From Loktanella sp. D2R18 (GTDB taxonomy: Bacteria > Pseudomonadota > Alphaproteobacteria > Rhodobacterales > Rhodobacteraceae), in contig NZ_QOCG01000022.1 of NCBI RefSeq assembly GCF_003318235.1, positions 161,224-225,223 on the forward strand: a stretch of DNA of 64,000 nucleotides. Direction: 5' to 3'. Every line of letters starts with the position of its first letter. Positions within the stretch are counted from its first letter, which is position 1. Below, piece by piece: positions 57,409 to 64,000 of the stretch. The notes below the pieces were generated by a model. That model did no database searches. It was not told the origin of the DNA and saw nothing but the letters and a program-made list of their open reading frames with translations. The position numbers and the translations under genes were made by a program.

Positions 57409-58055
57409 GTGCGCTTCATCACCAGTTGCGCCAGAAATTACGCCTGTATCTGGTCGCCGATACCACCCTGTGCGGGGTCGATGGGCTGGTCGACACGGTC
57501 ACAAGGGCTGTGGCCGGCGGCGTCAGCTTCGTGCAATTGCGCGCCAAAGATGCCACGACGCCCGAGCGGGTAGAAATGGCGCGGGATTTGAAGGCTGCGT
57601 TGGCGGGCACAGGCGTTCCGCTGCTGATAAACGATGATGTCAGCGCCGCGATCGCGGCGGATGTCGACGGCGCGCATATCGGCCAAGGCGACGGTGCCCC
57701 TGCGAAAGCAAGGGCGCTGTTGGGACCGGAAAAGATACTCGGGCTGTCGTGCGAAACACCACAGACTGTGCGGGCCGCCGACCCTGATATCGTCGACTAC
57801 CTTGGGCTGGGACCGGTGTTCAGCACCCCGACCAAAGCGGACCACAAAGCCCCGATCGGCTTTGACGGGTTGGCGCGGATGGTGCAGCTAACGGATTTGC
57901 CCTGCGTGGCGATTGGCGGGCTGAAGGCGGCGCATCAACCTCGCGTGTTTGCCGCGGGCGCAGACGGGCAAGCCGTCGTCTCGGCCATCTGCGGGCAAGA
58001 CGATCCCAAGGCCGCCGCCGAGAGATTTCAACACCTTAAGGAGGTGCGGCCATGA
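57405..58055 (+). CDS. thiE: Thiamine-phosphate synthase ThiE
   Basis: A 216-residue TIM-barrel enzyme joining HMP-PP and THZ-P to thiamine phosphate. VQLRAKDATT, LLINDDVSAAIAADVDGAHIGQGD, GLGPVFSTPTKADH and VAIGGL are conserved phosphate- and pyrimidine-binding segments. ATGA overlaps with thiM before it and thiD after it. Confidence 0.95.
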   Translation: MSALHHQLRQKLRLYLVADTTLCGVDGLVDTVTRAVAGGVSFVQLRAKDATTPERVEMARDLKAALAGTGVPLLINDDVSAAIAADVDGAHIGQGDGAPAKARALLGPEKILGLSCETPQTVRAADPDIVDYLGLGPVFSTPTKADHKAPIGFDGLARMVQLTDLPCVAIGGLKAAHQPRVFAAGADGQAVVSAICGQDDPKAAAERFQHLKEVRP

Positions 58056-58870
58056 TCCCCAATGTCCTGAGTATCGCAGGCTCCGACCCTTCTGGCGGGG
58101 CGGGTATACAGGCCGATGTGAAGGCGATTTCGGCCAATGGCGCATTTGCCATGGCCGCGCTCACCGCCCTGACAGCGCAAAACACACAAGGCGTCAGCGA
58201 CATTCACCTTGTGCCGCCTGCCTTTGTCACAGCCCAGATCGACACCGTGTTTGACGATATCCGCGTGGACGCCGTAAAGATTGGGATGATCGCAAACGCG
58301 CAGATCGCGCAGGCCGTCGCCACCGCGCTGCGCGAGCGCGATGTGCCGATCGTTCTTGATCCGGTGATGATCGCAAAAGGCGGCGCGCCTTTATTGCAGC
58401 CCGATGCGATTTCCGTGCTGCGCGACCAGCTGTTGCCCCGAGCGACGGTGCTGACCCCGAACCTTCCCGAAGCAGCGCACCTGCTGGGCGTCGCTCCGGC
58501 CACGTCGCGCCCCGAGATGGAACGCCAAGGCCACGCGCTCTGCGCTTTGGGGGCGCGTGCGGTTTTGATGAAAGGCGGACACCTGTGCGGTGCTGACAGT
58601 CCCGATTGCCTTGTCAGCGCGGATCAGGTGACGTGGTTTGAAAGCCCGCGCTCCGCGACGCGCAACACCCATGGCACGGGCTGCACCCTGTCGTCCGCCT
58701 TGGCCGCCCGGATCATGCAAACAGACGACATCGCGACCGCTGTCGCCGCGGCCAAATCCTATGTCGCCATGGCCATTGCCTGCGCCGATGACCTGTCCGT
58801 CGGCTCAGGTCACGGGCCGACACACCACTTTGCAACCTTGCTTCCCTTCGTTCAGGAAACCCGACCATGA
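58052..58870 (+). CDS. thiD: Hydroxymethylpyrimidine/phosphomethylpyrimidine kinase ThiD
   Basis: A 272-residue ribokinase-like enzyme phosphorylating HMP twice. N-terminal LSIAGSDPSGGAGIQADVKA, VLDPVMIAKGGAPLL and the C-terminal NTHGTGCTLSSALAA (catalytic Cys/anion hole) are diagnostic. Four-base overlaps with both neighbours. It supplies HMP-PP to ThiE. Confidence 0.96.
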   Translation: MIPNVLSIAGSDPSGGAGIQADVKAISANGAFAMAALTALTAQNTQGVSDIHLVPPAFVTAQIDTVFDDIRVDAVKIGMIANAQIAQAVATALRERDVPIVLDPVMIAKGGAPLLQPDAISVLRDQLLPRATVLTPNLPEAAHLLGVAPATSRPEMERQGHALCALGARAVLMKGGHLCGADSPDCLVSADQVTWFESPRSATRNTHGTGCTLSSALAARIMQTDDIATAVAAAKSYVAMAIACADDLSVGSGHGPTHHFATLLPFVQETRP

Positions 58871-59805
58871 AATCTGTCTTGCTCGCCTCAGCCCTGTCCT
58901 TTTGTGCCGCTCCGCTTTGGGCGCAGGACCAGATGACCCTTTTGCTGGACTGGTTCGTAAACCCCGACCACGGCCCCATCATCATCGCGCAGGAAAACGG
59001 CTATTTCGCCGAAGTGGATCTTGAGGTTGAGGTCATCGCGCCCGCCGACCCCTCCGATCCGCCCAAACTGGTCGCCGCGGGGCAGGCGGATCTGGCAATT
59101 TCGTATCAGCCGCAACTCCATTTGCAAATTCACGAAGGGCTTCCGCTGCAGCGGGTGGGCACGCTTGTCGCCACCCCATTGAACTGCCTGCTGGTGCTCG
59201 CGAACGGGCCGATTGCATCGCCTGCGGACCTGCGCGGTGGCAAGGTCGGGTTTTCCGTGGGCGGCGTTGAAGAGGCGGTGCTAGGCCATGTTCTGAACAC
59301 CCACGGGCTGACGCTGGACGACGTCGAGCTGATCAACGTGAACTGGTCGTTGTCGCCGTCCTTGATGTCTGGTCAGGTGGATGCCGTGATCGGCGCCTTC
59401 CGGAACTTTGAACTGAACCAGATGGAGATCGAAGGCGTCGAGGGGCGGTGTTTCTACGTCGAGGAGGAAGGCCTGCCGTCCTATGACGAACTGATCTATG
59501 TCGCGAACCCCGACACGATGGACCCCGATATGATCCGCCGTTTTCTGACCGCGACCGAGAAAGCCACGCAATACATCATCAACCATCCCCAAGCATCGTG
59601 GGAGGTCTTTTCAGCCACCGCCCCCGAGCTGCAGGACGCGTTGAACGAACGCGCATGGGCCGACACGCTGCCGCGCTTTGCCCTGCGCCCCGCAGCGATG
59701 GATGTCGGGCGCTACGCCGCGTTTGAAACCTTTCTGCACCAGGCGGGGCTGATCCCGTCGATCCACCCGGTGTCGAAAATCGCCATCGATGTGACAGCCC
59801 CATGA
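58867..59805 (+). CDS. thiY: Pyrimidine-precursor ABC transporter substrate-binding protein ThiY
   Basis: A 312-residue periplasmic binding protein with a signal peptide ending APLWAQ. LLLDWFVNPDHGPIIIAQENGYF is the NMT1/THI5-like signature of ThiY, which captures formylaminopyrimidine, a thiamine degradation product. It sits between thiD and tenA with 4-bp overlaps. Partners are ThiZ and ThiX downstream. Confidence 0.88.
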   Translation: MKSVLLASALSFCAAPLWAQDQMTLLLDWFVNPDHGPIIIAQENGYFAEVDLEVEVIAPADPSDPPKLVAAGQADLAISYQPQLHLQIHEGLPLQRVGTLVATPLNCLLVLANGPIASPADLRGGKVGFSVGGVEEAVLGHVLNTHGLTLDDVELINVNWSLSPSLMSGQVDAVIGAFRNFELNQMEIEGVEGRCFYVEEEGLPSYDELIYVANPDTMDPDMIRRFLTATEKATQYIINHPQASWEVFSATAPELQDALNERAWADTLPRFALRPAAMDVGRYAAFETFLHQAGLIPSIHPVSKIAIDVTAP

Positions 59806-60488
59806 GCGACCGCCCGTACGGAACCACCTTCGCAGCGTGGCGGTCCGGCTGCCCAGAGGCCTGGGCGACCTATACCGAACACGCCTTCGTGCAAGGATTG
59901 GGCGACGGCAGCTTGCCGCGTGCGGCGTTTTTACACTACCTGATCCAGGACTACGTGTTTCTGGTTCACTTCGCCCGCGCGTGGTCACTGGCCGTGGTCA
60001 AAGCCGAAACGCTGGACGAGATGAAAATCTGCGCAGCCACGGTAGATGCTTTGGTCAATCACGAAATGGCCTTGCACGTCAAAACCTGCGCGGCCGAGGG
60101 TATCGACGAACAGACATTGTTCGCAGCACCTGAAGCCTTCGAAAACCTTGCCTATACAAGATACGTCATGGACGCAGGGCTTCAGGGGGACTTCCTTGAT
60201 CTGATGGCCGCACTCGCGCCCTGTTGTTTCGGCTATGGTGAAATCGGGATACGCCTTGGGCAATCGGCGACGGCGGACACCGGATACCGTGACTGGATCG
60301 AGACCTATGCCGACGTTGGCTATCAGGACGTCATGGGGAACGTCGGTCAGATGATCGATCGCGCCGTGGCCCGCCGGATCGGAGAGAGGCCCACCACGTC
60401 GCCCCGCTGGGCGAAGCTTCAAGCGCGTTTTACGACCGCTACCCAATTAGAGGCCGCATTCTGGAACATGGGGCTGCGCGGGGCGTGA
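59802..60488 (+). CDS. tenA: Aminopyrimidine aminohydrolase / thiaminase II TenA
   Basis: A 228-residue helical protein. D50 in LIQDYVFL, C141 in LAPCCFGYGEIG and the conserved Glu near the C terminus (LEAAFWNMG) match TenA. It hydrolyses aminomethyl-pyrimidine to HMP, linking the imported degradation product to ThiD. Four-base overlaps on both sides. Confidence 0.93.
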   Translation: MSDRPYGTTFAAWRSGCPEAWATYTEHAFVQGLGDGSLPRAAFLHYLIQDYVFLVHFARAWSLAVVKAETLDEMKICAATVDALVNHEMALHVKTCAAEGIDEQTLFAAPEAFENLAYTRYVMDAGLQGDFLDLMAALAPCCFGYGEIGIRLGQSATADTGYRDWIETYADVGYQDVMGNVGQMIDRAVARRIGERPTTSPRWAKLQARFTTATQLEAAFWNMGLRGA

Positions 60489-61210
60489 CCGATGCCCCCG
60501 CCCTTCACGTCAACGGTCATCACGACATGGCGGGCCGCCAGCTCTTTGCGCCGCTTGATCTGACCTTGCCCGCCGGTCAATGGACCTGTGTTCTGGGGCG
60601 GTCTGGCGTCGGGAAATCGACGCTGTTGCGCTTGATCGCCGGGCTGACCTGCGCGGGGGACTTCAACGGCCAGATCGAAGCTTCGGACAGCGCGCCCCTA
60701 GCCGGACGGATCAGTTTTATGGCGCAGTCTGACCTACTGTTGCCGTGGCTGAGCGTGTTCGAAAACGTTGTTCTGGGGGCACGGCTGCGCGGCGACACGC
60801 CCGACAAAGATTTGGCACACGATCTTCTGCAACGGGTCGGGCTTGCGGCCTTCCGCGACATGAAACCCGCTGCGCTGTCTGGGGGGATGCGCCAGCGCGC
60901 GGCCTTGGCGCGCACCTTGATGGAGGATCGCCCCGTCGCGCTGCTGGACGAGCCTTTCTCGGCGTTGGATGCCAGCACGCGCGCAGATATGCAGGAGCTT
61001 TCGGCGCAGATGTTGCAGGGCAAAACTGTTCTGATCGTCACCCATGATCCGGCCGAGGCCTTGCGCCTTGGCCACCAGATTGTGGTGTTAACGGCTGCGG
61101 GCGCCACCCTGTGGCCGCCGCTGGACACACCCCCTGTGCGCGATCAATACGCGCCCGAAACCATCGCGGATCAGGCCGCATTGCTGTCGCATCTGCGGGG
61201 CGCGCCATGA
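60485..61210 (+). CDS. thiZ: Pyrimidine-precursor ABC transporter ATP-binding protein ThiZ
   Basis: A 241-residue ATPase starting at GTG 60485. Walker A GRSGVGKST, Q-loop FMAQSDLLLPW, signature LSGGMRQRAALARTL, Walker B VALLDEPFSALD and H-loop THDPAEAL are complete. The short ATPase of the nitrate/taurine subfamily fits the ThiXYZ importer. Confidence 0.92.
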   Translation: MTDAPALHVNGHHDMAGRQLFAPLDLTLPAGQWTCVLGRSGVGKSTLLRLIAGLTCAGDFNGQIEASDSAPLAGRISFMAQSDLLLPWLSVFENVVLGARLRGDTPDKDLAHDLLQRVGLAAFRDMKPAALSGGMRQRAALARTLMEDRPVALLDEPFSALDASTRADMQELSAQMLQGKTVLIVTHDPAEALRLGHQIVVLTAAGATLWPPLDTPPVRDQYAPETIADQAALLSHLRGAP

Positions 61211-61938
61211 GCAAATGGGCCTATGCATTTGGCGCCACCGGCTTGGGCCTGATCTTGTGGTCCACCGTGGTCTGGGCCACAGGTGTGCCGCATTTCATTC
61301 TGCCCTCACCATGGCGAGTGGCGCAGGCGGGGTGGGACAGCAGCAGCCTGATCGGCGTGAATGCCTTGGTGACAGCCACTGAAGTTGTGACAGGTCTTGT
61401 GGTTGGTGCCGTTCTTGGGGTGATCTCGGCGATCCAGCTGGCCAATTCGGACCGGCTCTACCGGCTGGTCATGCCGCTGTTGATCTTTACCCAAGCGGTG
61501 CCGGTCTTCGCCCTCGCCCCGATCTTGACGCTGTGGTTCGGCTACGGGATGGCGTCGAAAGTCGTGATGGCCGTGCTGATTATCTACTTTCCGGTGACCA
61601 GCGCCTTTTACGACGGGTTGACCCGCGTGCCGCGCGACATTGTCGATATGGCGCGGGCGATGAACGGCACCAGATGGCAGATTATGCGACGGATCAAAAT
61701 ACCACATGCCCTGCCGTCCTTGGGCACGGGGTTGAAACTGGCCGCCGTCTACGCGCCCATCGGGGCGGTGATTGGCGAATGGGTCGGCGCGTCAAAGGGG
61801 CTGGGCTACCTCATGCTTTTGGCAAACGGGCGCGCGAAGACGGACCTAATGTTTGCAAGCCTGATCACATTGGCCGCCATGACGATTTGTTTGTACGTGT
61901 TGGTCGATAAGGTTGCTACACGGCTAAGGCCGGATTAA
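61207..61938 (+). CDS. thiX: Pyrimidine-precursor ABC transporter permease ThiX
   Basis: A 243-residue inner-membrane protein with about six hydrophobic segments, starting MSKWAYAFGATGLGLILWST. The coupling motif region RAMNGTRWQIMRRIKIPHALPSL and GEWVGASKGLGYLM are typical of SsuC/ThiX permeases. Start at ATG 61207 overlaps the thiZ stop. Last gene of the seven-gene operon; no clear terminator follows. Confidence 0.9.
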   Translation: MSKWAYAFGATGLGLILWSTVVWATGVPHFILPSPWRVAQAGWDSSSLIGVNALVTATEVVTGLVVGAVLGVISAIQLANSDRLYRLVMPLLIFTQAVPVFALAPILTLWFGYGMASKVVMAVLIIYFPVTSAFYDGLTRVPRDIVDMARAMNGTRWQIMRRIKIPHALPSLGTGLKLAAVYAPIGAVIGEWVGASKGLGYLMLLANGRAKTDLMFASLITLAAMTICLYVLVDKVATRLRPD

Positions 61939-62213
61939 CAGCGTTAACTGTGACGGCGGACATTTTTGCAAAGCATGTCATCGTTCCCAATGGCTCAAAG
62001 CCACCGTCCCCTGCGGGTGAAAGTGCAACGTGCTGCCGAAGGTCAGCTTTCGAATACGGCGAGCCTATACTTCGCAACTGCGGCGAAGGTCTGGTCTCCG
62101 CCCTGGGTGTCGAGCGGCGCGAACCGCCCATTTTACTGTGGTCGACTAACTATTTCAGAACATGATGCTTGAAACACTTGATACTTTCTTCTCAGGCAAT
62201 TCGTTCTACCGTC
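61939..62213. other. Gene-free stretch with repeat-like sequence
   Basis: Contains TTCGCAACTGCGGCGAAGG and similar GC-rich short words reminiscent of the dispersed-repeat regions at 10180-10450 and 56290-56380, although no long exact match was found. No gene, and no obvious terminator for either flanking gene. Confidence 0.45.
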
Positions 62214-63290
62214 TCACTTCTCAATACGGTCCAGAATTTCTTTGCATGCAACTTCCATCGAAGGGCGAAGCGCGTCCAAAGACGGTTGAACGTATCTTCG
62301 CCCGGTGATCGACAGCGGTGTGTGATTGAGTAGCCGCCCGACAATCTCTTCAAGCACACCAGCTTCCATCGCCACCGTTGCAAATGTGCGGCGATGCATA
62401 TGCGGATTATACTTTAGCCGTTCCGGCCGTGTGATGTGTCCCGCCTCCGATTTTGGCGACGGAAACACCCAGTGCCTACTGAGGGGGCGAAGCGGTGCCA
62501 AGATCTCATGGTGTATTTGCAAGATCGGAAGGTCGAAGCTCCGGCCATTCTTTGTTATGGGTAGGTGAATCCGGTCTTCATGTATTTGCTCCCATTTCAA
62601 GGTAAGCATCTCGGTTTTGCGCAGACCAGTAAACAAAAGAAGCTCATAGAATACGCGGTGGATTGGGTTAGGCAGGTTATCAATCGTCTGGCGCCATGCT
62701 TTCAAATCCTGAATGATCCGCCCGTCCGGCCTATCTTCAAACCATTCGATCGCCATCGTTGGACATTCTGCCAAATCGCAAGTCCTGCGGGCATGGTTAT
62801 AAATTGCCCGGAAGTTGCGAAGAACGTGATTGGCAGCCGACGGCGACCTGGCCATTTCTTGATGGCGGCGGACAACCATTGCTTTGCTGATCTCGTCGAG
62901 CGGTAGGCGCATCCAGTCTTTCAAATGGAATTCAATTTGCGCGCGCATTCCCACCTTATGGTTTTCTGAACGCAGCTTTGGACGCGCCAAATATACCTCC
63001 ATCGCCGCTTCAAGCGTGGGCGCACCGATTTGAACCGCCTTCCCTGCCCCTCTGCCCATCTCCAAGGCAAACCCAAGCGCCGTTTGCCGCGCAGCCTGTG
63101 CTGAGATGATTGGGAACCGACCAATCAAAATGCGCTTGGTCTGACCACCAACGTCTTTCTGAAAGTACCAGGTCTTGGAACGCTTCCCCACAAAGAGCAC
63201 CAGCCCTTTGATTTCTGCATCCCAATACTTGTCAGTACCGGCTTTCGCATTGGGAAGTCTGCTCGCAAATGTCTCAGATAGCTTTGGCAT
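62214..63290 (-). CDS. int: Tyrosine recombinase (P4-type integrase)
   Basis: A 358-residue site-specific integrase. An N-terminal arm-binding DUF4102-like region (PKLSETFASRLPNAKAGTD ... WYFQKDVGG), a SAM-like core-binding part around 93-200 and a C-terminal catalytic domain are present. Catalytic residues: R224 in FTGLRKTEML, K247, H297-x-x-R300 in PHMHRRTFAT, H323 and Y333 in GRRYVQ. Start chosen at ATG 63290; a frame extension upstream to 63368 is unlikely. It lies 128 bp from the right tRNA-Gly fragment, so it probably recombines at that site. Complete and apparently functional. Confidence 0.93.
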   Translation of the reverse strand: MPKLSETFASRLPNAKAGTDKYWDAEIKGLVLFVGKRSKTWYFQKDVGGQTKRILIGRFPIISAQAARQTALGFALEMGRGAGKAVQIGAPTLEAAMEVYLARPKLRSENHKVGMRAQIEFHLKDWMRLPLDEISKAMVVRRHQEMARSPSAANHVLRNFRAIYNHARRTCDLAECPTMAIEWFEDRPDGRIIQDLKAWRQTIDNLPNPIHRVFYELLLFTGLRKTEMLTLKWEQIHEDRIHLPITKNGRSFDLPILQIHHEILAPLRPLSRHWVFPSPKSEAGHITRPERLKYNPHMHRRTFATVAMEAGVLEEIVGRLLNHTPLSITGRRYVQPSLDALRPSMEVACKEILDRIEK

Positions 63291-63417
63291 ATTTTGTCGG
63301 CTTTTTGTCGGGATGAACTGAATAGTGGTGATACTCGGTGCAACCCAATGCAAGAAATAAGTCAACAAAAATAAACACTAAGGGACTCAGTGATACATCA
63401 TGAAACTCAGATCACTT

Positions 63418-63501
63418 GTTTGGAAAACTGGGGTCTTAACCATTACACAACACCCGCGACCAAGACATCAACTATTTCACCTCAAATAGGAGGTCAAGAA
63501 G
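63418..63501. repeat. Putative attachment-site repeat, right copy (displaced tRNA-Gly 5' half)
   Basis: Gapless 84-bp match to 9973-10056 in the same orientation: anticodon loop to 5' end of tRNA-Gly plus upstream flank. Two changes within the tRNA part (anticodon stem and acceptor stem, the latter giving a G-U pair). It lacks the 3' half, so it is not a working tRNA. It lies just outside the integrase start. Confidence 0.78.
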
Positions 63502-63605
63502 GTCTTTCTGACATCAACAGAATTTTCCACCGCCAGCATGGGTTTGGACCGTTCTCTGGGGCCTGCGCGGCGATGGTGTCAAAAGGATCGGAAAACCGTC
63601 AGAAT

Positions 63606-63902
63606 CTAGTTCAGGGGCCATTCCTCAAAAAAACCTTCAGAGAAATGTAGGACGTTAAAATACTCTTCGACACCGTCGATCCCTTCAAACGCATCCACTA
63701 AAAATCGAATGCTTTGGCGCTTTATTGCCCCACACATTTGGTTGAATTCATAAAGGCTCATCTCTAGTTCAGCAGATCGGCCAGAGGCCACGTCTTGACC
63801 ATTGACCAATAGCGTTTTGCGTGACGAGGATACGAGCTCAAACCACACCTTTTGCCCATCAAATTTATAGTTGATTTGCGCGTTGTTGTCCCCTGCATCC
63901 AT
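63606..63902 (-). CDS. Small hypothetical protein beyond the right island border
   Basis: A 98-residue soluble-looking protein (MDAGDNNAQINYKFDGQKVW ... FLVDAFEGIDGVEEYFNVL). I do not recognise a family. Start placed at ATG 63902, preceded by AAGGG 9 bases upstream; the frame is open to 63974 (TTG), giving up to 122 residues. No signal peptide or membrane segment. It may be a chromosomal gene flanking the island. Confidence 0.5.
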   Translation of the reverse strand: MDAGDNNAQINYKFDGQKVWFELVSSSRKTLLVNGQDVASGRSAELEMSLYEFNQMCGAIKRQSIRFLVDAFEGIDGVEEYFNVLHFSEGFFEEWPLN

Positions 63903-64000
63903 ACTAATGATCCCTTCAGTCCTAGGATTAAAATTCACTTTGAAGCATCGAATGAAGAGCATATTAGCTAGCAAAACAAGCTGGACCTGTCGCGGTTTGA

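Overview
The window looks like a chromosomal stretch of a marine Rhodobacteraceae (Roseobacter-group) alphaproteobacterium. The evidence is the type of che operon, the alphaproteobacterial tRNA-Gly(TCC), a myo-inositol operon under a LacI-type regulator, a riboswitch-controlled thiamine-salvage operon, and a moderate G+C content. I cannot name the genus.

Layout. 1-4860: chemotaxis operon cheA(partial)-cheW-cheR-cheY-(CheZ/CheT-like gene)-cheB-cheD. 4857-9566: three leftward metabolic and transport genes (beta-hydroxyacid dehydrogenase, acyl-CoA synthetase, MsbA-type ABC exporter). 9664-10056: a complete tRNA-Gly(TCC) preceded by two degenerate 3'-half copies in an exact 137-bp tandem register. 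10635-24828: an outer-membrane barrel and a giant surface protein of about 3,550 residues with some two dozen DUF11/DUF7507-type repeats, read leftward. 25687-41756: a defence region bounded by insertion-sequence scars. It holds a cytosine-5 methyltransferase with an MvaI/BcnI-like restriction enzyme, a leftward three-gene operon resembling Druantia type III (druH, druE) with an added nuclease-helicase, a DUF2026-like protein, and an orphan PD-(D/E)XK protein. 42377-56124: inositol catabolism and uptake (two extra Gfo/Idh/MocA dehydrogenases and an IolE-like protein leftward; iolD-C-B-J-G, a sugar ABC transporter and a LacI regulator rightward), with two matching palindromic operators. 56502-61938: TPP riboswitch followed by thiM-thiE-thiD-thiY-tenA-thiZ-thiX, every junction overlapping by 4 bp. 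62214-63501: tyrosine recombinase next to a second copy of the tRNA-Gly 5' half.

The 84-bp direct repeats at 9973-10056 and 63418-63501, with the integrase just inside the right copy, suggest that the whole 10-63 kb interval is, or was, an integrative island of about 53 kb in tRNA-Gly. It would carry surface, defence, inositol and vitamin-salvage modules. The chemotaxis and lipid genes on the left lie outside it. The most interesting candidates for new biology are the Druantia-like operon with its nuclease-helicase partner, the giant repeat protein with its barrel partner, and the small CheZ/CheT-like chemotaxis gene.
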